64,000 nt of DNA from Actinomycetes bacterium (GTDB lineage Bacteria; Actinomycetota; Actinomycetes; Actinomycetales; Microbacteriaceae), in the NCBI GenBank assembly GCA_029777095.1, contig JAKOTS010000019.1, forward strand, positions 1-64,000. Reading direction: 5' to 3'. This document shows, one piece after another, positions 1 through 9,738 of the stretch. Below the pieces are notes generated by a model. It was not told the origin of the DNA and did no database searches. It worked only from the letters and a program-made list of their open reading frames with translations. How positions within the stretch are numbered: position 1 is the stretch's first letter; every line of letters begins with the position of its first letter. The translations under genes were made by a program, and so were the position numbers.

Positions 1-1170
1 GGCGCGTTTCTGCCCGCGCAAGACGAGGTATTTCCTGATCGCGATCACTTTGGGCGCATCTTCTACAACCAGGCGCAAATGTCGGCCGAGCGCATCCCGC
101 AGATCGCGGCGGTGCTCGGCTCGTGCACCGCCGGCGGCGCCTACGTGCCCGCGATGAGCGACGAGACCGTGATCGTGCGCGGGCAGGGCACGATTTTTCT
201 CGGTGGCCCACCCCTCGTGAAAGCTGCGATCGGCGAGGTCGTCACGCCCGAGGCGCTCGGCGGGGGCGAACTGCACGCCCGCGTCTCGGGGGTCGTCGAT
301 CACCTGGCCGAGAACGATGACCACGCGCTTGAGATCGTGCGCGACATCATTGGGACGCTCCCGCCGCCCGCCGCGCCCGCGTGGACCGTGTGGCCAAGCG
401 CCGATCCGCTGGTGTCCGCCGACGAACTCCTCGGTGTCGTGCCCGTCGATGTCAACCAGCCCTATGACGTGCGCGAGGTGATCGCCCGGCTCGTCGATGC
501 GAGCGCGTTTCACGAGTTCAAGCGCGAATTCGGCGAGACGCTGGTGACGGGGTTCGCGCGCATCGACGGGCATCCGGTGGGCATCATCGCGAACAACGGC
601 GTGCTCTTCAGTGAGGGCGCCCAGAAGGGGGCCCACTTCATCGAGCTGTGTGACCAACGCGGCACACCGCTGTTGTTTCTGCAGAACATCTCGGGCTTCA
701 TGGTGGGGCGCGAGGCCGAGGCCGGCGGCATTGCCAAGCACGGCGCCAAGATGGTCACGGCCGTGGCGACAACCCGCGTGCCAAAACTGACCGTCATCAT
801 CGGCGGCTCGTTCGGCGCCGGCAACTACTCGATGAGTGGACGCGCCTCCTCCCCGCGCTTTCTGTGGATGTGGCCGGCGGCCCGCATATCGGTGATGGGC
901 GGCGCGCAGGCCGCTTCGGTGCTCGCGACGGTGAAACGCGAACAGTACGAAGCGCGTGGCGAGCAGTGGGATGCCGCGGCCGACGCAGCAGTTCAGGCAC
1001 CCATTCGCGACCAGTACGAAGCGCAGGGGAGCCCCTACTATTCGACCGCGCGGCTCTGGGACGACGGCATCATCGACCCCGCCGACACCCGGCGCCTGCT
1101 GAGCCTGGCCCTCGATGTGTGCAGCCGCACGCCGCTGCCCGAACCTCGCTTCGGCCTGTTCCGGATGTGA
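1..1170 (+). CDS. acyl-CoA carboxylase carboxyltransferase (beta) subunit, methylcrotonyl-CoA carboxylase-like; 5' truncated by window edge
   Basis: Frame 1 is open from base 1 ([34 protein letters not shown]...); carboxyltransferase motifs [16 protein letters not shown] and [15 protein letters not shown]. Confidence 0.93.
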   Translation, partial: GAFLPAQDEVFPDRDHFGRIFYNQAQMSAERIPQIAAVLGSCTAGGAYVPAMSDETVIVRGQGTIFLGGPPLVKAAIGEVVTPEALGGGELHARVSGVVDHLAENDDHALEIVRDIIGTLPPPAAPAWTVWPSADPLVSADELLGVVPVDVNQPYDVREVIARLVDASAFHEFKREFGETLVTGFARIDGHPVGIIANNGVLFSEGAQKGAHFIELCDQRGTPLLFLQNISGFMVGREAEAGGIAKHGAKMVTAVATTRVPKLTVIIGGSFGAGNYSMSGRASSPRFLWMWPAARISVMGGAQAASVLATVKREQYEARGEQWDAAADAAVQAPIRDQYEAQGSPYYSTARLWDDGIIDPADTRRLLSLALDVCSRTPLPEPRFGLFRM

Positions 1171-1175
1171 TCGCC

Positions 1176-3161
1176 ATGCCGAAATCAACGCTCTCGAAAC
1201 CGCCATTTCACACCGTGCTCGTCGCCAACCGAGGCGAGATTGCGCGGCGGATCATCCGCACGCTGCGGCGTCTCGGCATCCGCTCGGTCGCCGTATATAG
1301 CGATGCGGATGCCACGGCCGCCCATGTGCAAGAAGCCGACATTGCCGTGCGGCTCGGCCCCGCGCCCGCCACCGCCTCGTATCTTCGCGCCGACGCGATC
1401 ATCGCGGCCGCGCGTGACACGGGCGCGGAGGCCGTGCACCCGGGGTATGGATTCCTCGCCGAAAACGCCGACTTTGCGCGCGCCTGCGCCGAGGCAGGGC
1501 TGGTGTTCGTCGGGCCCGGGGTCGAGGCGCTCGAGATCATGGGCGACAAGATTCGGGCGAAGGCGCACGTCGCGGCCTTCGGCGTGCCGGTGATCGCGGG
1601 GGCGGCGGAGCTCGAACCCGGTGCGGGCGGGGAGGCGGAGCTTGTGGCTGCGGCATCCGCTCTCGGTTTTCCGTTGCTTGTGAAGCCCTCGGCCGGCGGC
1701 GGCGGCAAAGGCATGCAGGAGGTGCGCTCGGCGACTGAGCTTCCGGCGGCCCTCGCCGCCGCACGGAGGATCGCCGCCGCGGCGTTTGGCGACGACACGC
1801 TCCTGCTCGAGCGGCTGATCGAACGCCCGCGGCACATTGAGGTGCAGGTGCTGGCCGACGGGCACGGCACCGTCATCTCGCTCGGTGAGCGCGAGTGCAC
1901 CCTGCAGCGGCGGCACCAGAAGGTGGTCGAAGAGGCGCCGTCACCGATGATCGATTCCGTCACCCGGCAGCGCCTTGGCGAGGCGGCCTGCGCCGCTGCG
2001 CGCAGCGTCGATTACGTGGGCGCCGGCACGGTCGAGTTTCTCGTTTCCGCCGAAGCGCCCGACGAATTCGCCTTCATCGAGATGAATACCCGGCTCCAGG
2101 TCGAGCACGCCGTGACCGAGCTGGTGACCGGCATCGACCTGGTCGAACAGCAGCTCCGCATCGCGGCCGGTGAACGGCTCGGTCTCGGGCAAGACGACGT
2201 ACACATCGACGGGCACGCGATCGAGGCGCGGGTCTATGCCGAGAGCCCCGAGCGCGGATTTTTGCCAGCAACGGGCCGCATGTTGTGCTGGCATGAGCCG
2301 CACGGTGAGGGAGTGCGGGTGGATGCCGCGGCCCGCACCGGCGACAGCATCACCGCCGACTACGACCCGATGATCGCCAAGGTGATCGCGCACGGCGACG
2401 ACCGCGAACAAGCGCTCGCACGGCTCGATGCGGCCCTCGCCGACACCGTGGTGCTCGGGCTCGACACCAACATTCGCTTCCTCCGGGTGCTGCTCGCGGA
2501 AGACGCGGTGCTGGCAGGCGAGCTCGATACTGGCCTCATTGCGCGGATGCCGCAGCTGCTGCCACGTACGACCGCACCCGCCGCGGTGCTCGGGGCCGCG
2601 GCGTCGACGTTGGCGGCGGCGCTCGCGCTCGACGAGGCGCTGGACGACAGAGTTGCATCCGCTGCCTCGCCGACGTGGTTGCGCGCCGATGCGTGGCGGA
2701 TCGGCGGCGCGCAGCCGCGAACCTTCACGTTCTTGGTCGGCGATGGCGAGCCGCCCGTCGAGGTCGCCGTGGCACCTGGCGAGGAGGGCATCTCCACGGC
2801 CCGCGCCGAAGATGGCAACATCTGGGTGCACGCGGCGGGGGAGACGTACGAGCTTCGCCCGTGGAGTCGGCGCGAGTTGCTCGAACGGCAACTCGCCGGG
2901 CGCGTTCGGGCCGAGGCATCCACCGTGCCAGACGTTCGTGCCCCCATGCCGGGAACCGTCGTTGCCATCGCTGTCGCGACCGGCGATCTTGTTGCGGCGG
3001 GCGACACGCTCGTGACGATCGAGGCGATGAAGATGGAGCACCCCGCGACCGCCCCGCACGCCGGTGTCGTGCATCTGGGCGTTGCTGTCGGCGACCTCGT
3101 GGCACGCGATCAAGTCGTTGCACACGTTGTCGCAGCACCAGCCGAAGGAGACATCCCATGA
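1176..3161 (+). CDS. biotin carboxylase / biotin carboxyl carrier fusion (acyl-CoA carboxylase alpha subunit)
   Basis: VLVANRGEIARRIIRTLRRLG, GGGGKGMQ, and C-terminal biotinyl motif EAMKMEH; ATG at 1176 in frame with the longer ORF. Confidence 0.95.
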   Translation: MPKSTLSKPPFHTVLVANRGEIARRIIRTLRRLGIRSVAVYSDADATAAHVQEADIAVRLGPAPATASYLRADAIIAAARDTGAEAVHPGYGFLAENADFARACAEAGLVFVGPGVEALEIMGDKIRAKAHVAAFGVPVIAGAAELEPGAGGEAELVAAASALGFPLLVKPSAGGGGKGMQEVRSATELPAALAAARRIAAAAFGDDTLLLERLIERPRHIEVQVLADGHGTVISLGERECTLQRRHQKVVEEAPSPMIDSVTRQRLGEAACAAARSVDYVGAGTVEFLVSAEAPDEFAFIEMNTRLQVEHAVTELVTGIDLVEQQLRIAAGERLGLGQDDVHIDGHAIEARVYAESPERGFLPATGRMLCWHEPHGEGVRVDAAARTGDSITADYDPMIAKVIAHGDDREQALARLDAALADTVVLGLDTNIRFLRVLLAEDAVLAGELDTGLIARMPQLLPRTTAPAAVLGAAASTLAAALALDEALDDRVASAASPTWLRADAWRIGGAQPRTFTFLVGDGEPPVEVAVAPGEEGISTARAEDGNIWVHAAGETYELRPWSRRELLERQLAGRVRAEASTVPDVRAPMPGTVVAIAVATGDLVAAGDTLVTIEAMKMEHPATAPHAGVVHLGVAVGDLVARDQVVAHVVAAPAEGDIP

Positions 3162-4375
3162 GCCACAGCACGCACGAGGGGGCCGGGGTGCCACTGCAGA
3201 GCGATGCGTTGCTCGGCGACGAGGAACGGCAACTGCGCGCGGTCGTGACCGCGTTCGCCGACGAGGTCATCGCACCGCAGTCGTATGAGGCCGATCGCAC
3301 GCACACCCTCTCGCTACCGATTGTTCGGCAAATGGGCGAGCTCGGGCTGTTTGGTCTTCCGTTCCCCGAGGAGGTGGGCGGGCAGGGCGGGGGCTACTTC
3401 TCGCTCTGTCTTGCGATCGAGGCGATCGCCCGGGTTGATCAATCGATGGCGATCACGCTCGAGGCGGGCGTGGGCCTGGGCGCAATGCCACTGTTTCGTT
3501 TCGGTAACCAGGCCCAGCAGCAGCGATGGTTGCCGGATCTCATCGCGGGCCGCGCACTCGCGGGCTTTGGCCTGACCGAGGCTGAGGCGGGTTCCGACGC
3601 TGGCGCGACGCGCACGCGAGCTCGCCTCGACGGCGACGACTGGGTGATTAACGGCAGCAAGCAGTTCATCACCAACTCGGGCACCGCGATCACGAGTCTC
3701 GTCACCGTGACCGCCGTGACGGGGGAGCGCACGCGCGCCGATGGCAGCGTCGGCAAAGAGCTCTCGACGATTATCGTGCCGTCGGGCACGCCCGGGTTCA
3801 CGGTGGAGCCCGCATACGACAAGGTCGGGTGGCACGCGAGCGACACGCATCCGCTCACGTTCATTGATGCGAGGGTGCCCGCGACCAACCTGCTGGGCGA
3901 GCGGGGCCGGGGGTTCGCCGGCTTTCTTGAGACTCTCGATGAGGGGCGGATCGCGGTGGCGGCCCTCGCGACGGGCGCGGCGATCGGATGCCTCGAACAG
4001 GCGATCTCCTACGCGGGCGCCCGCACGGTCTTTGGTTCGCCGCTCGGCACCCGCCAGCACATCGCGTTCATGATCGCGGGCATGCAAGCCCGGGTGCACA
4101 CCGCGCAGCTCGCGTGGCAGCACGCGGCGCGGCTGCGAGATGGTGGGCATCCGTTCAAAGTTGAGGCGGCGATCGCGAAACTCGTGGCCGGCGACGCTGC
4201 CATGGCGAATGCCCGAGAGGCCACCCAGATCTTTGGCGGCAACGGGTTCATGAACGAGTTCGTTGTTGCCCGGCACTACCGGGATTCGAAGATTCTCGAG
4301 ATCGGTGAGGGCACGACGGAGGTGCAGCTGATGGTGATTTCACGCGAACTGGGGTTGGGGGAAGATCGTGGATGA
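3158..4375 (+). CDS. acyl-CoA dehydrogenase (isovaleryl-CoA dehydrogenase-like)
   Basis: ATGA overlap with upstream gene; AGFGLTEAEAGSDAGATRT, QIFGGNGFMNEF, RDSKILEIGEGTTEVQ. Confidence 0.93.
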   Translation: MSHSTHEGAGVPLQSDALLGDEERQLRAVVTAFADEVIAPQSYEADRTHTLSLPIVRQMGELGLFGLPFPEEVGGQGGGYFSLCLAIEAIARVDQSMAITLEAGVGLGAMPLFRFGNQAQQQRWLPDLIAGRALAGFGLTEAEAGSDAGATRTRARLDGDDWVINGSKQFITNSGTAITSLVTVTAVTGERTRADGSVGKELSTIIVPSGTPGFTVEPAYDKVGWHASDTHPLTFIDARVPATNLLGERGRGFAGFLETLDEGRIAVAALATGAAIGCLEQAISYAGARTVFGSPLGTRQHIAFMIAGMQARVHTAQLAWQHAARLRDGGHPFKVEAAIAKLVAGDAAMANAREATQIFGGNGFMNEFVVARHYRDSKILEIGEGTTEVQLMVISRELGLGEDRG

Positions 4376-4865
4376 GCCCGGAGGCCGCGCGATCGAGCAG
4401 CGGGGGCTCTATTTTGAGGAATTCGAGCTCGGCGCGCGTTACCTGCACAACCCCGGACGCACCGCCACCGAGGCCGACAACGTGCTGTTCACCACCCTGA
4501 CGATGAACACCCAAGCACTGCACCTCGACGCCGCGTTTGCGGCGACCCAGCCGTTCGGGCGGCCCCTCATCAACTCGATGTGGACCCTTTCGACGATGGT
4601 CGGCGCCTCGGTCGCCCAGCTCACCCAGGGCACGCTGGTGGCCCAGCTCGGCATGCGAGAAATCTCATTCCCGCACCCGCTCTTCGCGGGCGACACCCTC
4701 TATACCGAGACGACCCCGCTCACGGCCCGGCTCTCTGCCTCACGACCGGGCCAGGGCATCGTCGTGCTGGCTCACACGGGCCGAAACCAGCGTGGCGAGG
4801 TGGTCGCAAGGGCGAGCCGTACAGCGTTGGTGTGGTGCATTGGGCGGGGCGGGGCATCCACATGA
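4368..4865 (+). CDS. MaoC family (hotdog) acyl-CoA hydratase
   Basis: GTG start overlapping upstream gene; LYFEEFELGARYLHNPGRTATEADNVLFTTLTMN, FAGDTLYTET; 165 aa. Confidence 0.85.
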   Translation: MDEPGGRAIEQRGLYFEEFELGARYLHNPGRTATEADNVLFTTLTMNTQALHLDAAFAATQPFGRPLINSMWTLSTMVGASVAQLTQGTLVAQLGMREISFPHPLFAGDTLYTETTPLTARLSASRPGQGIVVLAHTGRNQRGEVVARASRTALVWCIGRGGAST

Positions 4866-5692
4866 CATTCGCACTCGGCCCCGCGCTCCTGTTTTGTCCG
4901 GCCGACCGGCCCGATCGCTACGCGAAGGCCCTCGAGCGCGCGGACGCAGTGATTCTCGACCTCGAAGATGCCGTCGCGCCCGGTGCGAAGGCAGCCGCGC
5001 GGGAAGCGCTGGCAGATCGCGCGACCGCGCTCGACCCGGCGCGCGTGATCGTGCGTGTGAACCCGGCGGGCACGACAACGTGCGACCTCGATCTCGAAGC
5101 GCTCGCGAAGACCTCGTACCGGCGCGTGATGGTTGCGAAGGCCGAAGATCCGCGCGGGCTCGACGCGCTCGACGGCTTCGAGGTGATCGCGCTGTGTGAG
5201 ACGGCGCGAGGCGTCGCGGCGGCAGAGGCGCTTGCCGCACACCCCAGCGTCGTCGCCCTGATGTGGGGCGCCGAAGACCTCGTTGCGTCTATGGGTGGCA
5301 CCTCGAGCCGCGACGCGAAGGGGCAGTACCGCGACGTCGCCCGCCACGCCCGCGCGCGGGTGCTCCTTGCCGCGGCGGCGCACGACCGCGCGGCGATCGA
5401 CGCCGTCTACCTCGACATTGCCGACCGTGCAGGGTTGCAAGACGAGGCGATGGATGCCGCAGCCTCAGGATTCACCGCGACCGCGTGCATCCACCCATCG
5501 CAGGTCGAGACGATCCGGGCAGCCTTCGCGCCGAGTCCCGATGCGATCGCTCGGGCATCAAGACTCCTGGATGCCGCCGCCAGAGCGGGCACCGGGGTGT
5601 TCGTGTTCGATGGGCTCATGGTCGACAGCCCGCTCCTGCGGCACGCGGAGGCGACCCTGCGGCGGGCGGGAGTGCTGGGGCCAACGCGTTAG
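4862..5692 (+). CDS. HpcH/HpaI (CitE-like) CoA ester lyase
   Basis: ALLFCPADRPDRYAKALERADAVILDLEDAVAP; LMWGAEDLVASMGG; ATGA-type overlap with MaoC gene. Confidence 0.9.
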   Translation: MTFALGPALLFCPADRPDRYAKALERADAVILDLEDAVAPGAKAAAREALADRATALDPARVIVRVNPAGTTTCDLDLEALAKTSYRRVMVAKAEDPRGLDALDGFEVIALCETARGVAAAEALAAHPSVVALMWGAEDLVASMGGTSSRDAKGQYRDVARHARARVLLAAAAHDRAAIDAVYLDIADRAGLQDEAMDAAASGFTATACIHPSQVETIRAAFAPSPDAIARASRLLDAAARAGTGVFVFDGLMVDSPLLRHAEATLRRAGVLGPTR

Positions 5693-6543
5693 AGCTGCGG
5701 CAACTCTGCGGCGAGCGCGGTCAGCACTTCGCTCGTGCCGGCATCGATCTTGACGGCCGCGCGGGCATCGGCACGGGTTTCGCCACGGTTCACAATCACC
5801 ACCGGCAGCTCGCGCCTGCGCGCACGCTCGACGAGCCGAATGCCCGAGTTCACCACCAACGACGACCCGGCGACCACGAGCGCCTCGCTGCTGTGCACGA
5901 TCGCCTCGGCCTCGCGAAAGCGCTCGGCCGGCACAAACTCGCCAAAGAAGACGACGTCGGGTTTGAGCACGCCCCCACACACGGTGCAATCAGGAACGAT
6001 GAATCCATCGGCCGACTCGGGGCGCACGTCGCCATCCGGGCCAAGTGCAACCTCCGGCGAAACCGCGATCCAGGGGTTTTGTCGCTCGAGCTGCTCCGAG
6101 ACGTCCTCGCGCGCAAAACTCTGACCGCACCGCAGGCAATTCACCCGGTTCATCGTGCCGTGCAGGTCGACCACGCGCGCGCTCCCGGCCCGCACGTGCA
6201 GGCCGTCGACGTTTTGCGTGACGACGCCGGTCGCGATGCCCCGCTGTTCAAGCTCTGCGACTGCGCGGTGGCCCGCGTTTGGCTGGATCGTCGAAAACCG
6301 GTGCCAGCCGAGGTGACTGCCGATCCAGTAGCGACGCCGGGCTGCGGCATCCGCCAAGAATTGTGGACCGGTCATGGGCGCGTTTCGAGGCGGCGTCCCC
6401 ACCCCGCGATAGTCGGGAATCCCGCTGTCGGTAGAGACGCCTGCACCGGTGAGGAACGCGAGCCGCCGCCCCGACAACACCTCAACGGCACGTGCAAGCG
6501 ACTGCTCGGCCGCGGCATCCAACTCACCGACCTGCTGTGTCAC
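5689..6543 (-). CDS. Sir2 family NAD-dependent protein deacylase
   Basis: LTGAGVSTDSGIPDYRG, TQNVDGLHVRAG, paired Cys motifs CLRCG and CTVCGG. Confidence 0.93.
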   Translation of the reverse strand: MTQQVGELDAAAEQSLARAVEVLSGRRLAFLTGAGVSTDSGIPDYRGVGTPPRNAPMTGPQFLADAAARRRYWIGSHLGWHRFSTIQPNAGHRAVAELEQRGIATGVVTQNVDGLHVRAGSARVVDLHGTMNRVNCLRCGQSFAREDVSEQLERQNPWIAVSPEVALGPDGDVRPESADGFIVPDCTVCGGVLKPDVVFFGEFVPAERFREAEAIVHSSEALVVAGSSLVVNSGIRLVERARRRELPVVIVNRGETRADARAAVKIDAGTSEVLTALAAELPQL

Positions 6544-6647
6544 GCGCGTCTCCTTCGCATCGATGCGAGTCTACGCACCGGTGCGCGGCGAGCGCCGAGG
6601 GGTGGCAAAGTGGATGCTGCGCCCACCGCGCACCCGAAAGGACCCCC

Positions 6648-7463
6648 ATGCGAGTAATTCGCCTCTCTGCGGCCGACGGCGACACCCTCGCCGCGGCCCT
6701 TACCGACTACCGCGACCTCACCGATGTGGCGTTGCGGCGCGTGACGGAACCCGCGGAGGGGCTCTACATCGCGGAGTCGGCGAAGGTGATCGCGAGGGCC
6801 ATCGCCGCGGGCCACGTGCCGCGCTCGGTGCTGCTGCAGGAGCGCTGGCTCGGCGATATCGAACCGCTCCTCGAAGCGCATCCCGACGTGCCCGTCTACG
6901 TCGCGCCGGCCGAGAGTATCGAGGCGATCACAGGGTTCGACGTGCACCGCGGCGCGCTCGCCTCGATGCAGCGACCGGTGCTCGCAGACCCGCGCGAGTT
7001 GCTGCATACTGCCCGGCGCGTGGTCGTGCTCGAAGACATCGTCGACCACACCAACGTGGGTGCAATCTTCCGTTCGGTCGCGGGGCTCGGCGCCGACGCC
7101 GTCTTCGTGACGCCACGCTGTGCCGATCCGCTCTATCGCCGTAGCGTGCGGGTGAGCATGGGCACCGTGTTGCAGGTGCCGTGGACCCGCCTGCCCGAAT
7201 GGCACGAGGCGCGCCCCATTTTTGAAGAGGCGGGATTCCACATCGCCGCGTTCGCGCTTGCCAATGACGCCGTCTCGCTCGATGTGTTCGCCGCGGACCC
7301 ACCCGAGCGGGTCGCCCTGCTCATGGGCGCCGAGGGCGATGGCCTCAGCAAGCGAGCCCTTGCGGCCGCCGACAGTATCGTCTCGATCCCGATGCTGCAC
7401 GGCGTCGACTCGCTCAACGTTGCCTCTGCCAGCGCCGTCGCGTTGTGGGCGCTACGGCGCTAG
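6648..7463 (+). CDS. SpoU/TrmH family RNA 2'-O-methyltransferase
   Basis: VLEDIVDHTNVGAIFRSVAGLGAD, LMGAEGDGLS, IPMLHGVDSLNVASASAVALW. Confidence 0.93.
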   Translation: MRVIRLSAADGDTLAAALTDYRDLTDVALRRVTEPAEGLYIAESAKVIARAIAAGHVPRSVLLQERWLGDIEPLLEAHPDVPVYVAPAESIEAITGFDVHRGALASMQRPVLADPRELLHTARRVVVLEDIVDHTNVGAIFRSVAGLGADAVFVTPRCADPLYRRSVRVSMGTVLQVPWTRLPEWHEARPIFEEAGFHIAAFALANDAVSLDVFAADPPERVALLMGAEGDGLSKRALAAADSIVSIPMLHGVDSLNVASASAVALWALRR

Positions 7464-8450
7464 CGCGGGGCAGCGCCGCTGAGAGTCGTCCGCCCAACTC
7501 GATCGCGTGCTTCTCCAGCAGATGCCACGAGGCGTAGCCCGCCGCGGTCGACAGCACCAGCACGACGATGATGTTCCAGCCCAGGGGTAATGGCCCCCAC
7601 AGTGCGATCAGCGCCTGCTGGATCGGGAACGCCCACAAGTACATTCCGTACGACGGATCACCCGCTCGACGCACCATCCTTGCCACGCCATTGGTGCGCG
7701 ATCCCACGGCGACCACCGAGTACGGCACGACAAGGCTCGCGGCGATCAAGCCTTGGTCGCCGTCGATGAAGAGCAGGGCGGCCATTCCGGCCAGCCCCGG
7801 CCACAGGGCAAGCGCTCGGGCGCCCGCACCTTCGCGAGCAGTGACCCCACTAATAAGAACACCACGGCGATCGCGGTAATCCGGAGCGGGCGCTCGATCG
7901 GCAGCAAGATCGTGGTGCTCAGCAGCCCCGCTGCCAGCACTGCTCGGGTGATGAAACTGAAACGTGCGCCCACGATGCCGAGCAACACGATCACGAGGTA
8001 GCAACAGAACTCGGGCCCCAGGCTCCACAGCGAGCCGTTCACAGCCCGCTGGTCATTCTCTAAGAACAGTCCCGGTAGGTCGTACTGCGCGAACAGCGTC
8101 ATGTTCAACAGGTATTGCCACGTCTGGCCCGAGCCCCAGTAGCCGGCTGCGGGAAACACCGTCAGCAGCGGGCCAACAACGAACACCGTCACCAGCACAA
8201 CCAGGATCAGCGCCGGGAAAATCCTCAGGCACCTCCGGATCATGAAGACGGCAGGTCTGGGGGAGCGAGCCCAGCTCACGCTGAGGAGATATCCACTGAT
8301 CGAGAAGAAGATGTAGACCCCGAGGTGGTGAATCGTGACGCCGCCCAGCGTCGGCACGCCGGGGATGCCGAGCAGCGACCACGAGTGTCCGACCACGACC
8401 ATCGCCGCGGCGACGAGCCGCAGCACGTCGAAGAAGTTGGAAGGTCGCAC
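7414..8450 (-). pseudogene. acyltransferase 3 (OafA-like) membrane protein, split by a -1 frameshift near 7800-7830
   Basis: ORF 7746..8450 (FDVLRLVAAAMVVVGHSW...FLLVGSLLAKVRAPERL) continues in another frame in 7414..8028 (ALWPGLAGMAALLFIDGDQGLIAASL...SYGMYLWAFPIQQ). Confidence 0.7.
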
Positions 8451-8499
8451 GTCGAGTCGCCATCAAGCGCTCGGACAATGACCGACGCAGACGGTGAAG

Positions 8500-9039
8500 C
8501 TATTCGGAGAGCTGGCCGGCCAGCACCGATCGTGCGCGCGAGAGCCGGCTGCGCACGGTCGCTGCCCGCTTGCCGAGGATGGTCGCGACTTCTTCCTGGG
8601 TGAAGCCTTCCCAGTAGACGAGCGTGATGATCTCCTGGTCTACTGCAGGCAGCGCTGAGATGAGCTGGCGGACGTGTGCTGCCAGGTCTGGAGCGAGCCC
8701 CGAGGCGGCACCGTCGAGGTCAGCGGTCAGGTCTGTGGTGATGTTCGCCCGCAGCCGGTCGCCGAGAGCCACGCGGCGACGCCCGCCGCGGCGGTGCTGC
8801 GAAAGCACATTCCGGGCGATTCCGAACAGCCACGGTTTGATTGACTCTGGAGCGATACCTTCGCGCTTCGAGCTTTTCCACGCTGCAAGGAACGTCTCGC
8901 TGACGAGATCCGCGGCGTCCTCCTCCGGAGTCACCCGCCTGATGAAAAAGCCGAGCAACGCGGGCGCCGCATCCTTGAATGCCTGCGCTATGTCGGCAGT
9001 GCCTTCCGTGAGCGGCCTCTGCGGCACGATCGTGGTCAC
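8500..9039 (-). CDS. ECF-type RNA polymerase sigma factor
   Basis: Region 2 AADLVSETFLAAWK; region 4 LPAVDQEIITLVYWEGFTQEEVATILGKRAATVRSRLSRAR; probable GTG start at 9039 overlapping upstream gene. Confidence 0.9.
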   Translation of the reverse strand: MTTIVPQRPLTEGTADIAQAFKDAAPALLGFFIRRVTPEEDAADLVSETFLAAWKSSKREGIAPESIKPWLFGIARNVLSQHRRGGRRRVALGDRLRANITTDLTADLDGAASGLAPDLAAHVRQLISALPAVDQEIITLVYWEGFTQEEVATILGKRAATVRSRLSRARSVLAGQLSE

Positions 9040-9629
9040 CGGAGCTGCCCAGTGCAGTCGCTCGTCAACTCTGCGCCGCCGCTCCCGCTGATGTTGAGCT
9101 CGACGAGCGTGTCTGTGAGAAGGAACGACACGAGGGAGAAGTTGAACGCGTCGTGGTCGGCCAGAAACTCGCCTTCTGGGATCCACTCTGAGGAGGCCGG
9201 CAGCGTGTCTGGACCGGCCGCCTGTTCGCCGGTGAGTACCTGTGCGTAGTTGTAGATGCGCTGGCCGACGTCGTCGAAGTTATGGGTTTCGTAGTACTCG
9301 ACCACCGTGGCCGATCGGGGTGCGAAGAGTGAGCCGCCTTCGATCTGGGCTGTGCACGAAACGGCGACACCCGTGTCGGTGGTGTACTCGACCGCGATCG
9401 GTAGGTCTGCGCGAAGCAGATCGTCGACGAACACCGCGCCAGCCGTGAGCGCACCGACGGCCAGCATTGCCCCCGGGATAAGCCAAAGTGCTCGCCGTGG
9501 TTTGCGCACCCGGCTCGCGGGGCGGCGCGCGTCCGTAACGACCGCGTGGAGCGCGGCGACCGTCGAGGGAGACGCTTCGTAACCGCGTGCGCTGCCTTTG
9601 AGCAGCTCGTCAACGGTTGGCTTCTGCAT
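9036..9629 (-). CDS. single-TM protein of unknown function, candidate anti-sigma partner of the ECF factor
   Basis: 197 aa; cytoplasmic-like N-terminus then TM ALWLIPGAMLAVGALTAGAVFV; 4-bp overlap with ECF gene; SD ggagg before ATG. Confidence 0.75.
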   Translation of the reverse strand: MQKPTVDELLKGSARGYEASPSTVAALHAVVTDARRPASRVRKPRRALWLIPGAMLAVGALTAGAVFVDDLLRADLPIAVEYTTDTGVAVSCTAQIEGGSLFAPRSATVVEYYETHNFDDVGQRIYNYAQVLTGEQAAGPDTLPASSEWIPEGEFLADHDAFNFSLVSFLLTDTLVELNISGSGGAELTSDCTGQLR

Positions 9630-9738
9630 GGTGCCTCCAATTCTTCACCGAAGGCGGGTGTTGCGCCTTCACAGAGGAAATGGCCGGCACGCCCCGAAGT
9701 GTTGCACAGGCTCCAGAAATTCTTCGGACAGGTCGTCG

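Noticed and set aside
1941-3194. 417-aa minus-strand ORF opposite the biotin carboxylase gene
   Set aside because: Shadow frame; composition atypical and no motifs.
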